This document shows positions 24,938 to 32,498 of a stretch of 64,000 nt of DNA, in pieces. The notes below the pieces were generated by a model that had not been told where the DNA came from, made no database searches, and saw nothing but the letters and a program-made list of their open reading frames with translations. The first letter of the stretch is position 1; each line of letters starts with the position of its first letter. Both the position numbers and the translations under genes were made by a program. This stretch comes from Actinospica sp035552695 (GTDB taxonomy: Bacteria; Actinomycetota; Actinomycetes; Streptomycetales; Catenulisporaceae), in NCBI RefSeq assembly GCF_035552695.1, contig NZ_DASZKT010000093.1, positions 1 through 64,000 on the forward strand. Reading direction: 5' to 3'.

Positions 24938-26728
24938 ATGGCGGACGCGGGGGAGCGGAGCGGCGGCGGAGACCTCGCGGTCATGGGCGGGCGGCCGTTG
25001 GGGCCGCAGGACCCGGCGATGGTCGGCCGCTACCGGATCCACGCACTGCTCGGCATCGGGGGCATGGGACGGGTCTACCTCGGCTGGGCGCCGAACCCGG
25101 GCTTCGGGCCGTCGCGCTCGGGGGCCTGGGTCGCGGTGAAGGTGATCAGGCCGGACCTGGCCGACGATCCGGAGTTCCGGCGCCGCTTCGCACGCGAGTT
25201 GGAGACCGTCGGGCGGGTGCGCACGCCGTACGCCGCGGCGCTCGTCCAGGGCGAGGCCGAGGCGCAGCAGCCGTGGATGGTCACCGAGTTCGTGCCGGGC
25301 ATCTCCCTCGCCGACGCCGTGCAGCCGAATCGTCCGCTTCCCGCGGCCTCGGTCTGGCGGCTGGCCCACGACCTCGGGAACGCGCTCGTCGCCGTGCACC
25401 AGGCGGGCATCGTGCACCGCGACGTCAAGCCCTCCAACGTGATCCTCGGCACCGGCGGCGCGAAGATCATCGACTTCGGCGTGGCGCACGCCTCGGACCT
25501 GAGCCAGCTCACCGCGACCGGGATGAACGTCGGCACGCCAAGCTATATGGCCCCGGAACAAGCCAAGACGGGCGACGTCTCGCCGGCCTCGGACCTGTTC
25601 TCCCTCGGCGTGCTGCTGTATTTCGCGGCGACCAGCCGGCTGCCGTTCGGCGAGGGCGGTACCGCCGAGGTGCTCTTCCGCGTCGTGTACGAGGAGCCGG
25701 ATCTCAGTGGGCTGAACAACGTCGAGCCGCAACTGCGCGACCTGGTGCTGCGCTGCATGGCGAAGGACCCGCTGCGGCGGCCCAACGCCGCCGGCGTGGT
25801 CGCGATGGCGCAGGCCGCGGCGAGCACCGGGGCGTGGTCGCCGAACGACGCAGTCCAGTGGCCGGAGGCGCTGGCCGCGCAGATCCACGAGCGGACCCTC
25901 GCCGCCGGACGCACCCTGCCGGACCCGTCGCTTCCCGAGCCGCCGGTCCTGTCGTCGGCCGACTCGGAGCCGACGGTGTTCACGGGCTCGGAGTCAACCG
26001 AGGGTAGGAAGCGGCACGGCGTGCTCGTCGCGACGATATCGGCGATCGCGGTGCTCGCTCTCGGCGTGACAGGTTACATCGTGTTGGAGCCGGGCTCGAG
26101 CACGTCGGTGAACGCGGAGAGCGCTCACCAGACGGGCAGCGCGACGGGCACGGTCTCGGGGACGGCGAGTCAGAGCGCTCGCTCGAGCGGCTCGGCATCG
26201 TCGTCGGCGTCCGGCAGCGTGTCAGGGTCGGCATCGTCGTCGGCGGCTACCGGCAGCCCTTCGGCGACGTCGGGCGCGTCCTCCGGCTCGAACTCGGGCG
26301 GGGGAGTCGGCAGCACTGGCAGCGCCACGCAGCAGACGACGGCCGCGACCACGACCAGCGCGCCGGCCTCCGCAACCACGTCGACGAGTTCCGCGGGCAC
26401 GCCGAACAAGTACACGGCCGCCCAGGTCTGCGGCAGCGGATTCGTTTCCGTAGCCTCGCACGGCATCAGCGGCGCGACGGTCTACCTGCTCTACAACAAC
26501 TCGACCGGCTACAACTGCGTGACCACGCTGGCGACGACCGTCAGCGGCAAGGTCTCCATGAGCGCGACACTCGATGTCCAGGGCGGCAGCACGGTCACCG
26601 ATTCCGGAAGCTACACGTACTACGCCGGGCCGGAGAGGAAAGCCGCGTCCGGCAAGTGCGTCATGTACGGCGGCAGCTACAACGGTCAGTCGTGGAGCAG
26701 CGGTTCCTGGAACTACTGCGGCAGCTGA
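24938..26728 (+). CDS. transmembrane Ser/Thr protein kinase with SapA-like extracellular domain
   Basis: A 596-residue receptor kinase. The kinase domain at about 30-290 has GIGGMGRVY, the VAIK lysine in WVAVKVI, HRDVKPSN (about 160), IIDFGVAH and MAPEQAK, so it should be active on Ser/Thr. A juxtamembrane part leads to one membrane helix (about 361-383, VLVATISAIAVLALGVTGYIV). About 105 residues of Ser/Thr/Ala/Gly linker follow, then a domain at about 490-596 beginning YTAAQVCGSGFVSVASHG and containing ATVYLLYNNSTGYNCVTT and DSGSYTYYAGPERKAASGKC. I recognise this as similar to streptomycete spore-associated protein A (four cysteines, probably two disulfides). PASTA repeats, the common sensor, are absent. 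ATG 24938 is chosen because homology begins shortly after and a GAAGG box precedes it. No neighbour is clearly functionally linked. Confidence 0.88.
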   Translation: MADAGERSGGGDLAVMGGRPLGPQDPAMVGRYRIHALLGIGGMGRVYLGWAPNPGFGPSRSGAWVAVKVIRPDLADDPEFRRRFARELETVGRVRTPYAAALVQGEAEAQQPWMVTEFVPGISLADAVQPNRPLPAASVWRLAHDLGNALVAVHQAGIVHRDVKPSNVILGTGGAKIIDFGVAHASDLSQLTATGMNVGTPSYMAPEQAKTGDVSPASDLFSLGVLLYFAATSRLPFGEGGTAEVLFRVVYEEPDLSGLNNVEPQLRDLVLRCMAKDPLRRPNAAGVVAMAQAAASTGAWSPNDAVQWPEALAAQIHERTLAAGRTLPDPSLPEPPVLSSADSEPTVFTGSESTEGRKRHGVLVATISAIAVLALGVTGYIVLEPGSSTSVNAESAHQTGSATGTVSGTASQSARSSGSASSSASGSVSGSASSSAATGSPSATSGASSGSNSGGGVGSTGSATQQTTAATTTSAPASATTSTSSAGTPNKYTAAQVCGSGFVSVASHGISGATVYLLYNNSTGYNCVTTLATTVSGKVSMSATLDVQGGSTVTDSGSYTYYAGPERKAASGKCVMYGGSYNGQSWSSGSWNYCGS

Positions 26729-26773
26729 GAGAGCGCGCGCCCCTGCGCTCTCGCACCGCATCGTGGACGTGCG

Positions 26774-26803
26774 TTGACAGGCTGTGGCCGGGTCGTTTAG
26801 CTT
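26774..26803 (+). promoter_or_regulatory. sigma-70-type promoter for leader peptide and ROK gene
   Basis: TTGACA (26774-26779) and TAGCTT (26798-26803) are separated by 18 bases. Transcription would begin near 26810, about 30 bases before the leader peptide. Confidence 0.55.
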
Positions 26804-26841
26804 CCTGAACAATCGGAGGTCACGGAACCCGGGGTGAACTG

Positions 26842-26910
26842 ATGGAGCGTTTGACCTGCCGCAGGCACGTCGACTACGCCCGCGTCGAGAGCGCGCTCTG
26901 TTCGGCCTGA
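26842..26910 (+). CDS. short cysteine-containing leader peptide upstream of ROK regulator
   Basis: A 22-codon open frame starting ATG 26842, whose product ends RRHVDYARVESALCSA. This matches the actinobacterial 'putative leader peptide' pattern (RRxxDLxRVxSAxC) found ahead of sulfur-assimilation genes. GGGGTGA lies four bases upstream. It sits between a TTGACA promoter and the ROK gene, and a perfect inverted repeat follows two bases after its stop. Its two Cys codons (positions 6 and 20) could report cysteinyl-tRNA supply through ribosome stalling; that function is inferred from relatives. Confidence 0.65.
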   Translation: MERLTCRRHVDYARVESALCSA

Positions 26911-26911
26911 G

Positions 26912-26927
26912 GTCGTTCCCGAACGAC
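26912..26927 (+). promoter_or_regulatory. hairpin after first leader peptide
   Basis: GTCGTT and AACGAC (26912-26917, 26922-26927) form a 6-bp stem with a CCCG loop directly after the leader stop codon. There is no U-tract. It could be an attenuator or anti-attenuator element. Confidence 0.4.
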
Positions 26928-26998
26928 TCGCGCCGCACGGTACCCCGGCGATTTCGAACCAGCCCCGCAACGCTCATGCTCTTCAGCGGAGACCTCCC

Positions 26999-28240
26999 AT
27001 GCCCAGCCCTGCCTTGCCCACCTTGTCCCTGCGCGTCGCCGACGGCGGCCGACGGAGCGCGAGTGCGGCCGCCGTGCTGCGCGCGGTGCTCGAGGACGGA
27101 CCGATCGCCCGCAGCACGGTCGCGCGTATCACCGGTCTGTCGCCCGCGTCGGTGACCGGGCACTGCAACGAGCTGACCGAGCTCGGTCTGCTGCGTGAGC
27201 TGCCGGATCAGGTCCGCTCGAACGGCGCCGGCCGCCCGCACATACCCGTGGACATCGACGTGACGCGGCACGTGGCAGCCGCCGTGCACATCGCCGTGCG
27301 GCTGACGACGACCGCGCTGCTCGATCTGCGCGGCCGGGTCATCGCCCGGCAACAGGCTCCGCATGATGCGACCGACCCGGCCACGATCGTGGACCGCGCC
27401 GCGCGGAGTATCGCAGAGCTGTACGCGGCGCACGGTGGCGACGCGCGGCTGCTCGGCGTCGGGGTGGCGACCGGCGGTTGGGTCGATCCCGAATCCGGCG
27501 TCGTGATGGACCATCCGCGGCTCGGCTGGTCGCTCGTGCCGCTGCGGGACCAGCTCAGCGAGCGCACGGGGCTGCCGGTCCACGTGGACGGTCACTCGCG
27601 CGCGCTGCTGCATGCCGAGGTGCTGTTCGGCGAGGCGAGCCGGGTCGGCAGCGTGCTGCACGTGTTCGTGGGCAACGTGGTCGACGCGGCGTTCGCCACG
27701 CGCGGAGAGGCGCACCACGGCTCGCGCGCGCAGGCCGGCGCGATCGCGCACTTTCCGGTCGAGGGCAGCCGCGAACCGTGCGCGTGCGGGCGGCTCGGCT
27801 GCCTCGAGGCCACCGTGTCGGAGCAGACCCTCACCCGCCGGGCGCACGAGCAGGGGATCGTCGACACGCCCGATATCAGGACCCTTTTCGAAGCCGCGCG
27901 GGACGGGAACGAGGCCGCGGTCGGCCTGTTCGTGGACCGCTCGCGGCTGGTCGGCCGGGCCGTGGCGCTGCTCATGGACGTGTTCGGGCCGGAGCGGGTC
28001 GTGGTCACCGATCCGACGCTGCCGTACCTGCCGCGCGCATTGAATGCTCTGCGCACAGCCGCGCGGGAAAACGTGCGCACGGTATGCGACGTCGACAGTG
28101 TATTGATGCCGACGAGTTTTCCCGGGCGGGTATTGGAGACGGCGGGCGGCGCGGTGCTGCTCGACGCGCTCTACCGGAATCCGCTGGGCACCATTAATTC
28201 AGAAGATTTGAATGTTGACATCGCGGGGCGGTTCCGGTGA
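26999..28240 (+). CDS. ROK-family transcriptional regulator
   Basis: A 413-residue repressor-type ROK protein. The N-terminal winged helix (about 20-75, AAAVLRAVLEDGPIARSTVARITGLSPASVTGHCNELTEL split over two helices) is followed by an actin-like ROK domain. The zinc motif CACGRLGCLE (about 261-270) is present with its upstream His (AIAHFPVEG). ROK regulators usually sense sugars. This one is preceded by a cysteine-type leader peptide and followed by a second leader and a sulfonate-type transport operon in the same direction, so I infer control of organosulfur use. ATG 26999 follows GGAGA at about 26988. The low-GC 3' end overlaps the promoter of the next unit. Confidence 0.88.
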   Translation: MPSPALPTLSLRVADGGRRSASAAAVLRAVLEDGPIARSTVARITGLSPASVTGHCNELTELGLLRELPDQVRSNGAGRPHIPVDIDVTRHVAAAVHIAVRLTTTALLDLRGRVIARQQAPHDATDPATIVDRAARSIAELYAAHGGDARLLGVGVATGGWVDPESGVVMDHPRLGWSLVPLRDQLSERTGLPVHVDGHSRALLHAEVLFGEASRVGSVLHVFVGNVVDAAFATRGEAHHGSRAQAGAIAHFPVEGSREPCACGRLGCLEATVSEQTLTRRAHEQGIVDTPDIRTLFEAARDGNEAAVGLFVDRSRLVGRAVALLMDVFGPERVVVTDPTLPYLPRALNALRTAARENVRTVCDVDSVLMPTSFPGRVLETAGGAVLLDALYRNPLGTINSEDLNVDIAGRFR

Positions 28241-28243
28241 CCA
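28215..28243 (+). promoter_or_regulatory. possible promoter overlapping the end of the ROK gene
   Basis: TTGACA (28215-28220) lies 17 bases before a weak -10 (TGACCA, 28238-28243). A start near 28250 would make the following leader peptide nearly leaderless, as known for polycysteine leaders in mycobacteria. Confidence 0.35.
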
Positions 28244-28332
28244 TGGAAAGCATGGACCGACACCACGTCAACCTGGTCAAGCGCCGGGTCATCGACCTCA
28301 TGCGCGTGGGCCGCTCCTTCTGTTGCCGGTAG
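28243..28332 (+). CDS. cysteine leader peptide of the sulfonate-use operon
   Basis: A 29-codon frame (ATG 28243, or ATG 28252) whose product ends RVIDLMRVGRSFCCR. This is a close match to actinobacterial leader peptides with terminal Cys codons placed before sulfur genes. Adjacent TGT-TGC codons sit three codons from the stop, and a 7-bp GC stem followed by a short pyrimidine run lies 16 bases beyond. Translation stalling at the paired Cys codons when cysteinyl-tRNA is scarce would expose or block this stem. Position, just ahead of the transport and oxygenase genes, makes cysteine-responsive attenuation likely. Confidence 0.75.
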   Translation: MESMDRHHVNLVKRRVIDLMRVGRSFCCR

Positions 28333-28348
28333 CCGACCGGATATTCCC

Positions 28349-28367
28349 GGGCCCGTCATCCGGGCCC
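28349..28367 (+). terminator. attenuator-like hairpin after the cysteine leader
   Basis: GGGCCCG (28349-28355), loop TCATC, CGGGCCC (28361-28367), then TTCCCCC. Short and very stable, it is placed between the leader stop and the lipoprotein gene; probably a conditional terminator. Confidence 0.55.
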
Positions 28368-28518
28368 TTCCCCCGCGTGTGATCCGCGTGTGATCCGCAT
28401 GCGATCGAAGCGAAGTAAACGATTCATTCGCTCATAGCAGTTGCTTTCGCGCGCCCATTTTCGCCTATTGGACGCGTCGATGGCGGCTGCCCGGCTACCG
28501 AAGAATGAGGAACCCGCC

Positions 28519-29583
28519 GTGCCTGCCATTTCCAATCCCCGCATCGATCGAAGACTGCTGCTGCGCTCGGTGCTCGCCACCGGCGCCGCGCTCGGGCTGG
28601 GCTCCTGCGCCGCGCCGGGCTCGGGCGGCGCCAAGCTCGCGGCCGACGCGTCGCTGCCGAAGTCCATTCCCACCGGGACGAGCCTGTCCATCGCCTCCGC
28701 CCTCGGTGCCGAACAACTCCAACTGCAGCTCTCCGGCCTGATCAAGACCATTCCGTTCACGGTGTCGGGCTGGCCGAACCTCGGCGCGGGCCCGGACGTG
28801 CTCGCCGCGTTCCGCGCCGGCTCGCTCGACGTCGGAATCAATGCCGGAATCCCGCCGATCGAGGCGCACAACCAGGGCTACGAGACGCGGATCGTCGCGA
28901 TCAACCTCACCCGCACCCCCACCTACGTGTTCGCGACGAAGCCGCACAGCACGATCGAGTCGGTCGACGACTTCCGCGGCAAGAGCCTGGCGTTCTCGCA
29001 GGGCCAGGCGCAGGGCGTCGTGCTGCTGCGTGCCCTGCAGAAGGCCGGAATCTCGTACAAGGACGTGAACCTGGTCAACCTGACGAGCGATCAGTTCCTT
29101 GTCGCGCTCGAGGCCGGCCAGGTGGACATCGCGCCGCTTGCGGTCAGCCAGTTGCCCAACTACCTCAACAGCTACGGCAAGGACGGCGCGCACTCCATCG
29201 ACACGGATGTGGTCGACTACCTGACCCTGCTCTGGGCGCCGCTCTCCGTGCTCCAGGACTCCGCGAAAGCCGCCGCCATCGCCGCGTTCGTGCCGATCTG
29301 GGCCAAGGCGACCGTCTGGGTGCACGAGAACCCGGCCGACTGGGAGCAGGACTATTACGTCAAGACCCAGAGCATCTCCGCAGCGCAGGCCGAGCGCGTC
29401 GTCCAGCTGAGCCCGAAGCCCTGGTTCCCGACGAGCTGGGACTCCGCGATCGCCTGGGAGAAGCAGACCGTCGAGCTGCTCGCGGAGGGCGGCTTCATCA
29501 AGTCCTTCGACCCGACCGAACTGTTCGACCGCCGCTTCGAATCCCTCGCGGCGGCCGCGGTCCCGGCGACCTACCGGAGCTGA
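28519..29583 (+). CDS. aliphatic sulfonate-type ABC substrate-binding lipoprotein
   Basis: A 354-residue binding protein. The signal carries a twin-Arg stretch (RIDRRLLLRSVLATG) and a lipobox LGSC (Cys30), so it is a lipoprotein, possibly Tat-exported. The fold is SsuA/NMT1-like (LSIASALGAEQLQLQLSG, then AFRAGSLDVGINAGIPPIEA), used for alkanesulfonates and taurine. GTG 28519 has GAGGAA seven bases upstream, and longer in-frame starts would disrupt the signal. Its stop overlaps the permease ATG (TGATG). The operon continues with permease, ATPase, flavin monooxygenase and TauD-like dioxygenase, which supports an organosulfur ligand. Confidence 0.9.
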   Translation: MPAISNPRIDRRLLLRSVLATGAALGLGSCAAPGSGGAKLAADASLPKSIPTGTSLSIASALGAEQLQLQLSGLIKTIPFTVSGWPNLGAGPDVLAAFRAGSLDVGINAGIPPIEAHNQGYETRIVAINLTRTPTYVFATKPHSTIESVDDFRGKSLAFSQGQAQGVVLLRALQKAGISYKDVNLVNLTSDQFLVALEAGQVDIAPLAVSQLPNYLNSYGKDGAHSIDTDVVDYLTLLWAPLSVLQDSAKAAAIAAFVPIWAKATVWVHENPADWEQDYYVKTQSISAAQAERVVQLSPKPWFPTSWDSAIAWEKQTVELLAEGGFIKSFDPTELFDRRFESLAAAAVPATYRS

Positions 29584-30434
29584 TGGACATGGCAGACGTA
29601 GCACTCGACACCCGACTGGATACGCGTCCTGACACGCATCCGGACACCCGCCGGCGGGTACGGCGGCTCGGACCGGGAAAGCGCATCCCGTTCAGCCGCG
29701 GCATCGGCCCGCTGCTGCTGATCGCGGTCTGGGCCCTGGCCAGCGCGGCCGGACGGCTCGACCCGCGGGTCCTGCCCGCGCCCTGGTCCGTCGTCGACAC
29801 CGGCTGGCAGCTCTGGCAGGCGGGCACGCTCGGGCCCGACCTCGCGATCTCCCTGCAGCGCGCGGCCGAGGGCTTCGCGATCGGCCTCGTCGCGGGAGTC
29901 GTGCTGGCGCTGCTGGCCGGGCTCAGCCGGGTCGGCGCCGCGATCATCGACGGCAACGTGCAGATCAACCGGGCTTTGCCGATCCTCGGCATGATCCCGC
30001 TGTTCATCCTCTGGCTGGGCATCGGCGAGACATTCAAGATCTCGATCATCGCCATCGCCGTCTACATCCCGATCTACATCAACACCTCCTCGGCCCTGGC
30101 GGCGATCGACCGGCGCTTCGTCGAGCTCGCCGAGACGCTCGGCCTCAGCCGCTGGGAGTTCCTCCGCCAGGTCGTCATCCCGGGCGCGCTGCCCGGCTTC
30201 TTCACCGGGCTGCGGCTCGGCGTGACCAGCGCCTGGCTGGCGCTCGTCGTGGTCGAGGAGGTCAACGCCACCAGCGGCCTCGGCTACCTGATGTACCAGC
30301 AGGCCACCTACGGGCTGATCGACAGCGTCGTGGTCGGCCTGGCCATCTACGGGATCTGGGGCTTCGCCTCGGACCTGATCGTCCGTCTCATCGAAAGGAG
30401 GGTCCTGTCATGGCGGCGCACCCTGGCGGACTGA
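29583..30434 (+). CDS. ABC transporter permease, SsuC type
   Basis: A 283-residue integral membrane permease with about six helices after a long hydrophilic N-terminus that contains a repeated DTR/PDT pattern (LDTRPDTHPDTRRR), which is unusual. The EAA loop reads LAAIDRRFVELAETLGLSRWEFLRQVVIPGAL. It partners the ATPase whose gene overlaps its end by 25 bases and the lipoprotein whose stop overlaps its start. A second ATG at 29590 is possible. Confidence 0.92.
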   Translation: MDMADVALDTRLDTRPDTHPDTRRRVRRLGPGKRIPFSRGIGPLLLIAVWALASAAGRLDPRVLPAPWSVVDTGWQLWQAGTLGPDLAISLQRAAEGFAIGLVAGVVLALLAGLSRVGAAIIDGNVQINRALPILGMIPLFILWLGIGETFKISIIAIAVYIPIYINTSSALAAIDRRFVELAETLGLSRWEFLRQVVIPGALPGFFTGLRLGVTSAWLALVVVEEVNATSGLGYLMYQQATYGLIDSVVVGLAIYGIWGFASDLIVRLIERRVLSWRRTLAD

Positions 30435-31162
30435 CCGTCAGCAGGCTGACGCGCGGCTTCGGCGAGCGCACCGTGCTGCACGACATCGACCTGGAGATCC
30501 CGCAGGGCCAGTTCGTCGCCCTGGTCGGGCGTAGCGGCTCCGGCAAGTCCACGCTGCTGCGGGCGATCGCCGGGATCGACCACGAGGTCCAGGGCGACGG
30601 CCGGATCCTCGCCCCGGAACGCGTGTCAGTGGTCTTCCAGGACTCCCGGCTGCTGCCGTGGCGCCGGGTGCTGGCGAACGTGCTGCTCGGCCTGCCCAGG
30701 CGCGGACCGCGGGGCCGCGCGGCCGGGGACCGGGCCGGCGCGGCGCTCGCCGAGGTCGGACTCGCCGGCCGGGAGGACGCGTGGCCCAACCAGCTCTCCG
30801 GCGGCGAGGCGCAGCGTGCGGCGCTGGCCAGGTCGCTCGCCCGCGAACCGGAACTGCTGCTGGCCGACGAGCCGTTCGGCGCGCTCGACGCGCTGACCAG
30901 GATCAAGATGCACGCGCTGCTGCGCGAGCTGTGGGAGCGCCACGGGCCGTCCGTGCTGCTGGTCACGCACGACGTGGACGAGGCCGTACTTCTCGCCGAC
31001 CGAGTGCTCGTGCTCGAAGAAGGCCGGTTCTGCCTGGACCTGCCGATCGACCTGCCACACCCGCGGTCGTCTCGCGACGAACGCCTGGCCGCGTACCGGG
31101 AGCAGCTGCTGACCGCGCTCGGCGTGGAGCAGGAGCCGGTACTCGAGGAGATCACTTCATGA
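30410..31162 (+). CDS. ABC transporter ATP-binding protein, SsuB type
   Basis: A 250-residue ATPase with Walker A GRSGSGKST (40-48), the SsuB-typical Q-loop FQDSRLLPWRRV (76-87), signature LSGGEAQR, Walker B LLLADEPFGALD and H-loop VTHDVDEA. A strong AAAGGAGG box inside the permease gene precedes ATG 30410. Its stop overlaps the monooxygenase start as ATGA. QDSRLLPW is the pattern of aliphatic sulfonate importers, in line with the rest of the operon. Confidence 0.93.
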   Translation: MAAHPGGLTVSRLTRGFGERTVLHDIDLEIPQGQFVALVGRSGSGKSTLLRAIAGIDHEVQGDGRILAPERVSVVFQDSRLLPWRRVLANVLLGLPRRGPRGRAAGDRAGAALAEVGLAGREDAWPNQLSGGEAQRAALARSLAREPELLLADEPFGALDALTRIKMHALLRELWERHGPSVLLVTHDVDEAVLLADRVLVLEEGRFCLDLPIDLPHPRSSRDERLAAYREQLLTALGVEQEPVLEEITS

Positions 31163-32484
31163 CCAGAACCCTGCATCTCAATGCCTTCCTGATGAGTACC
31201 GGCCATCACGAGGCCTCGTGGCGGCTGCCGGAGAGCGATCCGCGCGCCAACACCGACATCGAGCACTACAAGGCGCTCGCCCGCACCGCCGAGCGCGGCA
31301 CCTTCGACTCGCTGTTCCTCGCCGACAGCCCGGCGCTGTGGGGCGACGTCTCGCACCGCCCGGCCGGGGTGATCGAGCCGCTCACGCTGCTGACCGTGCT
31401 GGCCACGGTCACCGAGCACGTCGGCCTGATCGCCACCGCGTCCACCACGTACAACGACCCGTACAACCTCGCCCGGCGCTTCGCCTCGCTGGACCACGTC
31501 TCGGGCGGCCGGGCCGGGTGGAACATCGTCACCACCGCCGGTCCCGCCGCCGCGCGCAACTTCGGCCTCGAGGACGCGCCGGCCCATGCCGAGCGGTACG
31601 AGCGGGCCGCCGAGTTCACCGAGGTCGCGCTGCGGCTGTGGGACAGCTGGGCCGAGGACGTGTACGTCGGGGACAAGGAACTCGGCGTCTGGGGCGACCA
31701 GCGCAAGATCCGGCCGCCGCAGCACACGGGTCGGTACTACTCGGTCGAGGGCGCGCTGAACATCCCGCGCTCGCCGCAGGGCCATCCGCTGCTCGTGCAG
31801 GCGGGATCGTCCGAGGACGGCAAGGACTTCGCCGCCCGGCACGCGGAGGCCGTCTTCACCGCGCAGCAGACCCTCGCCGAGGGCCGTGCGTTCTACGCCG
31901 ACCTCAAGGCCCGCACGTTCGCCGCCGGCCGCGATCCCGAGCACATCAAGATCCTGCCCGGCCTGGTCCCGGTCATCGGATCCACCGAGGCCGAGGCGCG
32001 CGCCCGGGACGCCGAACTCGCGGAGCTCATCACCTACGAGCACGGCCGACGGCACCTGTCCGCGCTGCTCCAGGTGCCGGTCGAGCAGCTCGGACTCGAT
32101 GCGCGGCTGCCCGCGGACCTGCCGCCGGTCGAGCTGATCAACGGCGCGCAGAGCAGGTACGAGCTCATCGTCGAACTGGCCCGCCGGGACAGGCTCACCG
32201 TCCGGGAGCTGATCGGCCGGCTCGGCGGCGGACGCGGCCACCGCACCTTCGCCGGCACGCCGGAGCAGATCGCCGACGAGATCGAGTCCTGGTTCACCGG
32301 CGGCGCGGCGGACGGCTTCAACATCATGCCGCCCGTGCTGCCCTCCGGCCTCGAACTGTTCGTCGACGAGGTCGTGCCGATCCTGCGCGGCCGCGGCCTG
32401 TTCCGCACCGAGTACGTCCCCGACCAGACCCTCAGGGCCCGCTACGGCCTCGAGGCCCCGCACCGCACCCCGGTCAGCGTTTAA
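31159..32484 (+). CDS. flavin-dependent monooxygenase, NtaA/SnaA/DszA-type luciferase-like
   Basis: A 441-residue bacterial-luciferase-like (LLM) enzyme of the group that includes nitrilotriacetate, dibenzothiophene-sulfone and other FMNH2-dependent monooxygenases. The start TRTLHLNAFLMSTGHHEASW is typical of that group, followed by TFDSLFLADSP, LDHVSGGRAGWNIVTT (about 112-127) and a C-terminal FAGTPEQIADEIESWF. Family members cleave C-S or C-N bonds using reduced FMN delivered by a separate reductase. No reductase is encoded next to it. Translational coupling to the sulfonate-type importer suggests desulfonation or a related organosulfur step. Confidence 0.88.
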   Translation: MTRTLHLNAFLMSTGHHEASWRLPESDPRANTDIEHYKALARTAERGTFDSLFLADSPALWGDVSHRPAGVIEPLTLLTVLATVTEHVGLIATASTTYNDPYNLARRFASLDHVSGGRAGWNIVTTAGPAAARNFGLEDAPAHAERYERAAEFTEVALRLWDSWAEDVYVGDKELGVWGDQRKIRPPQHTGRYYSVEGALNIPRSPQGHPLLVQAGSSEDGKDFAARHAEAVFTAQQTLAEGRAFYADLKARTFAAGRDPEHIKILPGLVPVIGSTEAEARARDAELAELITYEHGRRHLSALLQVPVEQLGLDARLPADLPPVELINGAQSRYELIVELARRDRLTVRELIGRLGGGRGHRTFAGTPEQIADEIESWFTGGAADGFNIMPPVLPSGLELFVDEVVPILRGRGLFRTEYVPDQTLRARYGLEAPHRTPVSV

Positions 32485-32498
32485 AGAAAGGTATTGTC

